Shown here piece by piece: positions 1 through 6,644 of a DNA stretch of 7,996 nt. The stretch is from Burkholderiales bacterium (GTDB lineage Bacteria > Pseudomonadota > Gammaproteobacteria > Burkholderiales > Burkholderiaceae_C), in the NCBI GenBank assembly GCA_947453585.1, contig CANGHQ010000068.1:1-7996 (forward strand), in the 5' to 3' direction. The notes below the pieces were generated by a model that was not told the origin of the DNA, made no database searches, and was given only the letters and a program-made list of their open reading frames with translations. Within the stretch, counting starts at the first letter, position 1; the number at the start of each line of letters is the position of its first letter. A program made the position numbers and the translations under genes.

Positions 1-558
1 CAGCTTGAAAATCCAGCCCGCCTCGGCCAGCAGTTCAGGCGCACCGGCTTGGAAGGTGACGATGGTTTGCGCCCAGCCGGCGAGCTTCATCATCATGCTG
101 CCGTCCAGGTGCTGGGCCGACAAGGGGATGGTGGCCAGGCCCAGGGCAAGCTGCAACCACAAGAGCACCAGCAGCACGATGTCGCTGGTTTTGGAGTTGA
201 TGCGGATACGGGGCTCAAACAGGCGGCGGTGCAAGAGCAGCGTCACACCGATAAAACCCAAGGTTCCGGCAATGCCGCCGCTGACCATGGCCATGAGTTG
301 CTTGGCGCCTGCGGCCAGAAAGTGCTCATAGACAAAGTGCGGCGTGAGCATGCCAAACAAGTGGCCAAAGAACAAAAACAGCACGCCCACGTGGAACAGG
401 TTGCTGCCCGCGCGCAGTTGCCCGGCCTTGAGCAGCTGCGAGGAATCGCTCTTCCAGGTGTATTGGTCGCGGTCAAAGCGGATCAGGCTGCCCACCAGAA
501 AGACGGTAAAGGCGATGTAGGGATAGACCCCGAAGAGGAAGATGTCGAGTGCGTTCAT
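1..558 (-). CDS. narI: Respiratory nitrate reductase gamma subunit NarI (cytochrome b, 3' end cut by window edge)
   Basis: NarI is the membrane anchor of the NarGHI complex. It oxidises quinol and passes electrons through two b haems to NarH. The visible 186 codons run in frame to base 1. The family is about 225 residues, so roughly 40 C-terminal residues lie outside the window. Hydrophobic segments fall near residues 7-28, 51-70, 87-109 and 127-146, fitting the first four of five helices. His56 (in SNLFHVGV) and His66 (in FFGHLFGM) match two haem ligands of E. coli NarI. Lys86 matches a residue implicated in its quinol site. The hallmark SAQHLDGS begins at residue 147. The last visible residues, IFKL, immediately precede the position of E. 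coli His187, so the other two haem ligands cannot be checked. The ATG overlaps the narJ stop as ATGA, which implies translational coupling. Identity is secure; only the missing end is uncertain. Confidence 0.97.
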   Translation of the reverse strand, partial: MNALDIFLFGVYPYIAFTVFLVGSLIRFDRDQYTWKSDSSQLLKAGQLRAGSNLFHVGVLFLFFGHLFGMLTPHFVYEHFLAAGAKQLMAMVSGGIAGTLGFIGVTLLLHRRLFEPRIRINSKTSDIVLLVLLWLQLALGLATIPLSAQHLDGSMMMKLAGWAQTIVTFQAGAPELLAEAGWIFKL

Positions 559-1247
559 AGCGTGGCTCCGGTCGGTGCGGGGGCTTTTTTGGCAAAGTGG
601 ATGGTTTGCGCCTGGCCGGGTTGGGTCTGGCCCTTGACCGAGCAGCCGTCAAACACGACGGGTTCTTCCCAGGCGGTGTCCAAGGGCTCGTCAGGCACCA
701 CCTTCACGGCGTGGGCTTTTTCACCGGCGAGTTCAATCAAGGCGCCCAAGACGCTGGCGTAAGCGCTGTTGCGCTGCTGCAAGGCGTTGAAGATGGCGTT
801 GAAGATGTGCGCCATTTCGCCCAAAAAGGCGCGCGCCTCGGCCGGCGGCTGGGTGGACACAAACTGCAGCACCACCGGCAGGTAGTCGGGCATTTCGTCA
901 GGCCCCAGGTACAGGCCGGACTTCTCGTAGGTTTGCGCCAGGTCGATCATGGCCGGGCCCCGGTCGCGCGAGTCGCCATGCACATGTTCAAACAAATGCA
1001 GCGAGGTGGCGCGGCCCCGGTCAAACAGCTCGACATACTGGGCTTCGATCTCCAGCGCGTCCGGGCCCGCCAGGTGGGCCATCAGCGTCTGCAGCTCGGC
1101 CAGGCGCGCGCTCGCCAGGGCCTGCTCGGCCTGCAAGGCGCCGCGCAGTTCGGGCAAATGGCGGCGCAAGGCGGCGTCCGGGTAGGACAGCAGATGGGCC
1201 ATCACCTTGAGGGTGTTGGATGCTGCAACAGGTTTGGAAAATGCCAT
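555..1247 (-). CDS. narJ: Nitrate reductase assembly chaperone NarJ (delta subunit)
   Basis: NarJ is a cytoplasmic chaperone that is not part of the final enzyme. In the family it binds apo-NarG, holds it until the molybdenum cofactor and iron-sulfur cluster are inserted, and helps it attach to NarI. This protein has 230 residues, close to the 236 of E. coli NarJ. The signature LFEHVHGDSRDRGPAM sits at residues 85-100, and DEMPDYLPVVLQF at 117-129; both are typical of the NarJ/TorD-like all-helical fold. The N-terminal LSYPDAALRRHLPEL (20-34) also fits. The C-terminal tail (about 200-230) is polar, rich in Gln, Lys and Pro, and probably disordered. The start at 1247 is favoured over Met16 because a strong GGAGG lies 8 bases upstream. 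The gene begins 3 bp after narH and overlaps narI by 4 bp. No defects are seen. Confidence 0.97.
   Translation of the reverse strand: MAFSKPVAASNTLKVMAHLLSYPDAALRRHLPELRGALQAEQALASARLAELQTLMAHLAGPDALEIEAQYVELFDRGRATSLHLFEHVHGDSRDRGPAMIDLAQTYEKSGLYLGPDEMPDYLPVVLQFVSTQPPAEARAFLGEMAHIFNAIFNALQQRNSAYASVLGALIELAGEKAHAVKVVPDEPLDTAWEEPVVFDGCSVKGQTQPGQAQTIHFAKKAPAPTGATL
566..569 (-). promoter_or_regulatory. Ribosome binding site of narI
   Basis: On the minus strand GGAG lies 7 bases before the narI ATG, inside the last codons of narJ. With the ATGA stop/start overlap, it supports initiation at 558 and coupled translation of narJ and narI. Confidence 0.7.
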
Positions 1248-1250
1248 GGC

Positions 1251-2774
1251 TTAAACCTCCGCCTTGATGGGTATGGTGCGCTTTTTGGTGCCTCCAAACA
1301 GGCTCAGCTCGCTGGCGCCGTCCGAGCAGCCGTTGCCAAACGAGAAGCCGCAGCCCCCCCGCATGTCAAAGGTGTCCTCGGCATATTCGCGGTGCGTGCT
1401 GGGGATGACGAAGCGGTCTTCGTAGTTGGCAATCGCCATGACGTGGTACATCTCTTCCACCTCGGCCTGGCCCATGTGCACCTGGTCGAGCGCGGCCATG
1501 TTGATGCGGCCATCCACATGTTTTTCGCGCTGGTAGGCGCGCATGGCGAGCATGCGCTCGAGCGCCCGCTCCACCGGCGCGGTGTCACCGGCGGTGAGCA
1601 AATTGGCCAGGTACTTGACCGGAATGCGCAGCTGCTTGACATCGGGAATTTCGCCGTTGATGCCAATATCGCCGGCGTTGGCCGCCGCGCTGATGGGCGA
1701 CAGGGGCGGCACGTACCAGACCATGGGCAGGGTGCGGTATTCCGGGTGCAGGGGCAGCGCCACCTTCCATTGCACGGCCATTTTGTAGACCGGGCTCTTG
1801 CGTGCGGCTTCCATCCATTTGTCGGGAATGCCGTCGATGCGCGCCTGGGCAATCACGGCCGGGTCGTTGGGGTCCAGGAACAGGTCGAGTTGGGCCTGGT
1901 ACAAATCGCGGTCGTGCTCCACGCTGGCTGCGGCCTGGATGCCGTCGGCGTCATACAAGAGCACGCCCAGGTAGCGGATGCGCCCCACGCAGGTCTCGCT
2001 GCACACCGTGGGCTGGCCGGCCTCGATGCGAGGGTAGCAGAAGATGCATTTTTCGGCCTTGCCGCTCTTCCAGTTGTAGTAAATCTTTTTGTAGGGGCAG
2101 CCGCTTACGCACATGCGCCAGCCGCGGCACTTGTCCTGATCGATCAGCACAATGCCGTCTTCCTCGCGCTTGTAGATCGAGCCCGAAGGGCAGCTCGCCA
2201 CACAAGCGGGATTGAGGCAGTGCTCGCACAGCCGGGGCAGGTACATCATGAAGGTGTTTTCGAACTGGCCGTAGATGTCCTTCTGGATATCGTCGAAGTT
2301 CTTGTCCTTGCTGCGCTTGGAGAACTCGCCGCCCAAAATTTCTTCCCAGTTCGGGCCCCACTCGATTTTTTCCATGCGCTTGCCGGTGATCAGGCTGCGC
2401 GGGCGGGCGGTGGGTGCGTCCTTCATCTCAGGCGCCGATTGCAGGTGCGCGTAGTCGAAGGTGAAAGGCTCGTAGTAGTCGTCAATCTCGGGCAGATTGG
2501 GGTTGGCAAAGATGCGCATCAAGAGCTTCCACTTGGCGCCCTGGCGTGGTTCGATCTGGCCATTGGTCTTGCGGATCCAGCCGCCGTTCCACTTGTCCTG
2601 GTTTTCCCACTCTTTGGGGTAGCCGATGCCGGGCTTGGTTTCCACGTTGTTGAACCAGGCGTATTCCATGCCGGGGCGGTTGGTCCAGACGTTTTTGCAG
2701 GTGACCGAACAGGTGTGGCAGCCGATGCACTTGTCCAGGTTGAGCACCATGCCGATTTGGGCGCGTATTTTCAT
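1251..2774 (-). CDS. narH: Respiratory nitrate reductase beta subunit NarH (iron-sulfur electron carrier)
   Basis: NarH is the cytoplasmic-side subunit that carries electrons from the NarI haems to NarG through three [4Fe-4S] clusters and one [3Fe-4S] cluster. It has 507 residues against 512 in E. coli. All four cysteine groups are visible: Cys16/19/22/26 (CIGCHTCSVTC), Cys183/186/191/195 (CEHCLNPACVASC), Cys216/222/226 (CRGWRMCVSGC), and Cys243/246/258/262. Trp219 occupies the position of a fourth cysteine in the third group. This is the family hallmark that yields a [3Fe-4S] cluster, so it is not a defect. The C-terminal region keeps the conserved MRGGCGFSFGNGC stretch. The ATG at 2774 has AAGGA 6 bases upstream and follows the narG stop by 9 bp. 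There is no frameshift, despite a run of seven C near 1354-1360. Identity is essentially certain. Confidence 0.99.
   Translation of the reverse strand: MKIRAQIGMVLNLDKCIGCHTCSVTCKNVWTNRPGMEYAWFNNVETKPGIGYPKEWENQDKWNGGWIRKTNGQIEPRQGAKWKLLMRIFANPNLPEIDDYYEPFTFDYAHLQSAPEMKDAPTARPRSLITGKRMEKIEWGPNWEEILGGEFSKRSKDKNFDDIQKDIYGQFENTFMMYLPRLCEHCLNPACVASCPSGSIYKREEDGIVLIDQDKCRGWRMCVSGCPYKKIYYNWKSGKAEKCIFCYPRIEAGQPTVCSETCVGRIRYLGVLLYDADGIQAAASVEHDRDLYQAQLDLFLDPNDPAVIAQARIDGIPDKWMEAARKSPVYKMAVQWKVALPLHPEYRTLPMVWYVPPLSPISAAANAGDIGINGEIPDVKQLRIPVKYLANLLTAGDTAPVERALERMLAMRAYQREKHVDGRINMAALDQVHMGQAEVEEMYHVMAIANYEDRFVIPSTHREYAEDTFDMRGGCGFSFGNGCSDGASELSLFGGTKKRTIPIKAEV
1256..1260 (-). promoter_or_regulatory. 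Ribosome binding site of narJ, embedded in the narH 3' end
   Basis: The minus strand reads GGAGGTTTAAGCCATG. A perfect GGAGG lies 8 bases before the narJ ATG and overlaps the last sense codons of narH, just before its TAA. It fixes the narJ start and suggests that ribosomes finishing narH reload onto narJ. Confidence 0.8.
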
Positions 2775-2780
2775 CGTGAT

Positions 2781-2785
2781 TCCTT
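2781..2785 (-). promoter_or_regulatory. Ribosome binding site of narH
   Basis: The minus strand reads TTAAGGAATCACGATG. AAGGA overlaps the narG TAA stop and lies 6 bases before the narH ATG. The 9-bp narG-narH gap has no room for a promoter, so narH is read from the narG transcript. Confidence 0.75.
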
Positions 2786-5700
2786 AAGCGTGGACGGAGG
2801 CGCGGGCGTTGAACTGGGCTTCTTCTTCAAGCCAGTCCACCTTGCTCATCTTGCGCACCACCACAAACTCGTCGCGGTTGGTGCCGATGGTTCCGTAGTA
2901 GTTAAAGCCGTAGCTGAACTGCGCGTAGCCGCCAATCATGTGGGTGGGCTTGAGCACAATCCGGGTGACCGAGTTGTGGATGCCCCCGCGCATGCCGGTG
3001 ATCTCGGAGCCGGGGGTGTTGATGATCTTCTCTTGCGAGTGGTACATCATCACCATGCCGTTTTTCACCCGCTGGCTGACCACCGCACGCGCTGCGATGG
3101 CGCCGTTGACGTTGAACAGTTCGACCCAGTCGTTGTCCTCAATGCCCACGCTCTTGGCGTCGTCTTCACTGAGCCAAATGACGGTGCCGCCCCGGTTCAG
3201 GGTGAGCATCATCAGGTTGTCGCTGTAGGTCGAGTGGATGCCCCACTTCTGGTGCGGCGTGATGAAGTTCAGCGCAATCTCTTTGTGCCCGTTGGAGCGG
3301 ATGTTCTGGATGCCCTTGGTGGCCTTGAGGTCCACGGGCGGACGGTAGCTGGTAAAGCCTTCGCCAAAGGCGGTCATCCACGGGTGGTCCATGTAGAACT
3401 GCTGGCGTCCGGTCAGGGTGCGCCATGGGATCATCTCGTGCACATTGGTATAGCCGGCGTTGTAGGACACGGTCTCGCTCTCGATGCCGCTCCAGGTGGG
3501 CGAGCTGATGATCTTGCGCGGCTGCGCCTGGATATCGCGAAAGCGGATTTTTTCGTCCTCGCGGTACAAGGCCAGATGGGTGTGGTCCAAGCCGGTTTGC
3601 TTGCCCAGCGCCTGCCAGGCCTTCACCGCCACGTGGCCGTTGGTCTCGGGGGCGAGTTGCAGCACCACTTCGCAGGCGTCAATGTCGGTGTCGATCCGGG
3701 GCATGCCGCAGCTCACGCCGGGCTCTTGCACCAGGCCATTGAGTTCGCCGAGTTGTTTGACCTCGGTTTGCGTGTTCCAGGCAATGCCTTTGCCGCCATT
3801 GCCCACTTTGTTGAGCAAAGGGCCCAGGGCGGTAAAGCGCTTGTAGACGTTGGGGTAGTCGCGTTCCACCACCACCATATTGGGGCCGGTCTTGCCGGGG
3901 ATCAGGTCAATCTCGCCGCGCTTCCAGTCTTGCACGCCAAAGGGCTGCGCCAACTCGGACGGCGAGTCGTGCATCAGCGGGCTGAGCACCATGTCGCGCT
4001 CCACGCCCAGGTGGCCGACGCAGACTTCGCTGAACTTCTGGGCAAAGCCCTTGTAGATGTCCCAGTCGCTGCGCGACTGCCAGGCCGGGTCCACCGCCGT
4101 GCTCAAGGGGTGGATGAAGGGGTGCATGTCGCTGGTGTTGAGGTCGTTCTTCTCGTACCAGGTGGCCGTGGGCAACACGATGTCGGAGTACAAGCAGGTG
4201 GTGCTCATGCGAAAGTCGAGCGTGACCAGCAGGTCGAGCTTGCCTTCGGGGGCTTCTGTGTGCCAGACCACTTCGGTCGGTTTGGCCTCATCTTTGCCCA
4301 TGTCCTTGCCTTGCACGCCGTTGCTGGTACCCAGCAAGTGCTTGAGGAAGTATTCGTGGCCCTTGCCGCTGGAGCCCAGAATATTGGAGCGCCAGACAAA
4401 CATATTGCGCGGCCAGTTGTCCGGGTGGTCCGGGTCTTCGCAGCTCATGGCCAGGCTGCCATCCTTGAGGCCTTTGACCGCGTAGTCCTTGGGCTCCATG
4501 CCCGCAGCGGCTGCGTCGCGCACCACTTGCAAGGGATTGGTCTTGAGCTGTGGCGCCGACGGCAGCCAGCCCATGCGCTCGGCGCGCACGTTGTAGTCGA
4601 TCATGCTGCCGCCGTAGAGCTTTTTGTCGGCCAAGGGCGAGAGCACTTCTTCCATGCCCAGCTTTTCGTAGCGCCACTGGTCGGTGTGGGCGTAAAAAAA
4701 ACTGGTCGAATTCATTTGCCGGGGTGGGCGCACCCAGTCCAGGCCAAAGGCCAGTGCGGTCCAGCCGGTTTGGGGGCGCAGCTTTTCCTGGCCCACATAG
4801 TGGGCCCAGCCGCCGCCGCTTTGGCCAATGCAGCCGCACATCATCAGCATGTTGATGACGCCACGGTAGTTCATGTCGGCGTGGTACCAGTGGTTCATGG
4901 CCGCGCCGATGATGACCATGGACTTGCCATGCGTCTTGTCGGCGTTCTCGGCAAACTGGCGCGCCACCGCAATGAGCTGCGCGCGCGGCGTGCCGGTAAT
5001 GCGCTCTTGCCAGGCCGGGGTGTAAGGGGTGTCGTCGTCAAAGTCTTTGGCAGCGAGTTCGCCAGGCAAGCCACGCGCCACGCCATAGTTGGCCACCTGC
5101 AGGTCAAACACGGTGGCGACCAGGGCCTCGCGCTTGTCGCCTTCTTTGCCCAGGGAGATGCGCTGCACCGGGACGGTACGCACCAGCACGTTGTTGGCTG
5201 CCGCACCCGTGGCGTTGTTGGGAAAGTGCTCGCTCTCGATGCCACCAAAGTAAGGAAATCCCACCTTGGCCGTCTCGGCGCTGGCGTGCTCGCCCTCCAT
5301 GAGCGAGAGCTTGAGTTTGACGTCGGCGCCGTGGCGCGCTTCCTTGGCCTGCAGGTTCCACTGGCCTTCGTCGGCGCGCCCGTCCGGGCCCCAGCGAAAG
5401 CCGATCGCGCCCTGGGGCAGCACCACTTTGCCGCTCTCATCCATGGCCACGGTTTTCCACTCGGGGTTGTTGGCCGCGCCGAGTTTGCCGTTGAAGTCAG
5501 ACGCCCGCAGATAGCGGTCGGGCACCATCACCACGCTGCCATCGGGCAAGGCGTGTTCTTTGAGCATGACCAGCATGGGCATGTCGGTATAGCGGCGCAC
5601 GTAGTCGTCAAAGTAGCTGCTGCGCGTGCCGCTGTCGGGGAAGTAAAACTCTTTGAGAATGACGTGGCCCATGGCCATGGCCACGGCGGCGTCGGTGCCT

Positions 5701-6596
5701 TGCTTGGGCTTCATCCAGATGTCGGAGAGCTTGGCCACTTCAGAGTAGTCGGGCGTGATGGCCACCGTCTTGGTGCCTTTGTAGCGCACCTCGGTAAAGA
5801 AGTGCGCATCGGGCGTGCGGGTTTGCGGCACGTTGGAGCCCCAGGCGATGATGAAGCTGGAGTTGAACCAGTCGGCCGATTCGGGCACGTCGGTTTGCTC
5901 ACCCCAGATTTGCGGGCTGGCCGGGGGCAGGTCGCAGTACCAGTCGTAAAAGCTCATGCACACGCCGCCAATCAGGCTCAGGTAGCGGCTGCCTGCGGCA
6001 TACGACACCATGGACATGGCCGGAATGGGCGAGAAACCAATGATGCGGTCGGGCCCGTGCTGCTTGATGGTGTAGACGTTGGCAGCGGCCACCATTTCAT
6101 TGACCTCGTCCCAGCTGGAGCGCACAAAGCCGCCCAGGCCGCGCACGCTTTGGTATTCGCGGCGCTTGGCGTCGCTTTGGGCAATCGAGGCCCAGGCGTC
6201 CACCGGGTCTTGCGACAGGCGCGCTTCGCGCCAGAGCTTGAGAAAGCGTCCGCGCACCAGGGGGTATTTCACCCGGTTGGCGCTGTACAGATACCAGCTG
6301 TAACTCGCACCCCGGGCGCAACCGCGCGGCTCGTGGTTGGGCATGTCCCAGCGGGTGCGCGGGTAGTCGGTTTGCTGGGTTTCCCAGGTGACGATGCCGC
6401 CCTTGACGTAAATCTTCCACGAGCACGAACCAGTGCAGTTCACGCCGTGGGTGCTGCGCACAATCTTGTCATGCGCCCAGCGGTCGCGGTAGGCGTTTTC
6501 CCAGGTGCGGTCTTCGCCGGTGGTCACACCATGCTCGCCGCTAAAGGCTTCGCGCGGTTGAGAGAAATAACTGAGTCGGTCGAGAAAATGGCTCAT
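2784..6596 (-). CDS. narG: Respiratory nitrate reductase alpha subunit NarG (molybdenum catalytic subunit)
   Basis: NarG reduces nitrate to nitrite at a bis-molybdopterin guanine dinucleotide molybdenum centre on the cytoplasmic face. It has 1270 residues; E. coli NarG has 1247. The protein is collinear with the family from end to end. His50, Cys54, Cys58 and Cys93 (HGVNCTGSC, then RGCARGASY) match the histidine-ligated FS0 [4Fe-4S] site. Asp222 in YDWYCDLPPASP matches the molybdenum-ligating aspartate. Conserved blocks such as CGCIGQSGGGWAHYVGQEKL, SPTWSG, THMIGGYA and GTNRDEFVVVRKM are present. The start at 6596 gives MSHFLDRL, matching the E. coli MSKFLDRF start, and has a GAGGT Shine-Dalgarno 5 bases upstream. 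A farther in-frame ATG at 6620 adds only 8 unconserved residues and is disfavoured. There is no cleavable twin-arginine signal, as expected for the cytoplasm-facing enzyme. The extra length appears to lie mainly in a surface region around residues 460-510. narK ends 48 bp upstream. Confidence 0.99.
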   Translation of the reverse strand: MSHFLDRLSYFSQPREAFSGEHGVTTGEDRTWENAYRDRWAHDKIVRSTHGVNCTGSCSWKIYVKGGIVTWETQQTDYPRTRWDMPNHEPRGCARGASYSWYLYSANRVKYPLVRGRFLKLWREARLSQDPVDAWASIAQSDAKRREYQSVRGLGGFVRSSWDEVNEMVAAANVYTIKQHGPDRIIGFSPIPAMSMVSYAAGSRYLSLIGGVCMSFYDWYCDLPPASPQIWGEQTDVPESADWFNSSFIIAWGSNVPQTRTPDAHFFTEVRYKGTKTVAITPDYSEVAKLSDIWMKPKQGTDAAVAMAMGHVILKEFYFPDSGTRSSYFDDYVRRYTDMPMLVMLKEHALPDGSVVMVPDRYLRASDFNGKLGAANNPEWKTVAMDESGKVVLPQGAIGFRWGPDGRADEGQWNLQAKEARHGADVKLKLSLMEGEHASAETAKVGFPYFGGIESEHFPNNATGAAANNVLVRTVPVQRISLGKEGDKREALVATVFDLQVANYGVARGLPGELAAKDFDDDTPYTPAWQERITGTPRAQLIAVARQFAENADKTHGKSMVIIGAAMNHWYHADMNYRGVINMLMMCGCIGQSGGGWAHYVGQEKLRPQTGWTALAFGLDWVRPPRQMNSTSFFYAHTDQWRYEKLGMEEVLSPLADKKLYGGSMIDYNVRAERMGWLPSAPQLKTNPLQVVRDAAAAGMEPKDYAVKGLKDGSLAMSCEDPDHPDNWPRNMFVWRSNILGSSGKGHEYFLKHLLGTSNGVQGKDMGKDEAKPTEVVWHTEAPEGKLDLLVTLDFRMSTTCLYSDIVLPTATWYEKNDLNTSDMHPFIHPLSTAVDPAWQSRSDWDIYKGFAQKFSEVCVGHLGVERDMVLSPLMHDSPSELAQPFGVQDWKRGEIDLIPGKTGPNMVVVERDYPNVYKRFTALGPLLNKVGNGGKGIAWNTQTEVKQLGELNGLVQEPGVSCGMPRIDTDIDACEVVLQLAPETNGHVAVKAWQALGKQTGLDHTHLALYREDEKIRFRDIQAQPRKIISSPTWSGIESETVSYNAGYTNVHEMIPWRTLTGRQQFYMDHPWMTAFGEGFTSYRPPVDLKATKGIQNIRSNGHKEIALNFITPHQKWGIHSTYSDNLMMLTLNRGGTVIWLSEDDAKSVGIEDNDWVELFNVNGAIAARAVVSQRVKNGMVMMYHSQEKIINTPGSEITGMRGGIHNSVTRIVLKPTHMIGGYAQFSYGFNYYGTIGTNRDEFVVVRKMSKVDWLEEEAQFNARASVHA

Positions 6597-6644
6597 GCGG
6601 TACCTCGGTAAAAAATGCAATTGAAGGAGCGGTCTTGGACAGGC
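6597..6644. other. narK-narG intergenic gap without visible promoter or terminator
   Basis: These 48 bp separate the narK TAA from the narG ATG. Apart from the narG ribosome binding site they show an A/T tract and no GC-rich hairpin followed by T residues. No FNR-type TTGAT-N4-ATCAA box is visible. The gap supports co-transcription of narK and narG. A weak internal promoter cannot be excluded by eye. Confidence 0.6.
6602..6606 (-). promoter_or_regulatory. Ribosome binding site that sets the narG start
   Basis: The minus strand reads CCGAGGTACCGCATG. GAGGT lies 5 bases before the ATG at 6596, and this site decides between two in-frame starts. The alternative ATG at 6620 has only the CTCC-type sequence of the narK-narG gap before it and no purine-rich site at good spacing. 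Confidence 0.75.

Noticed and set aside
49..762. A 237-codon open frame on the plus strand across the narI-narJ junction
   Set aside because: It is antisense to two well-supported genes, is rich in Gln/His/Ala, and has no domain or plausible context.
1354..1360. Run of seven C, a possible sequencing frameshift in narH
   Set aside because: The frame stays open and encodes the conserved MRGGCGFSFGNGC stretch on both sides of the run, so no frameshift is present.
2088..2126. Apparent missing cysteine in the third NarH cluster motif (Trp219 in CRGWRMC)
   Set aside because: Tryptophan at this position is the known NarH trait that gives a [3Fe-4S] cluster, so it is not a mutation.
6540..6596. Possible twin-arginine signal at the NarG N-terminus
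   Set aside because: There is no RR motif followed by a hydrophobic stretch. The N-terminus resembles the uncleaved, cytoplasmic E. coli NarG start.
597..6611. A 2004-codon open frame on the plus strand
   Set aside because: It lies exactly antisense and in codon register to narJ, narH and narG. Its product is a low-complexity His/Gly/Val/Ala-rich sequence with no recognisable domain. It exists because the sense genes lack TTA, CTA and TCA codons.
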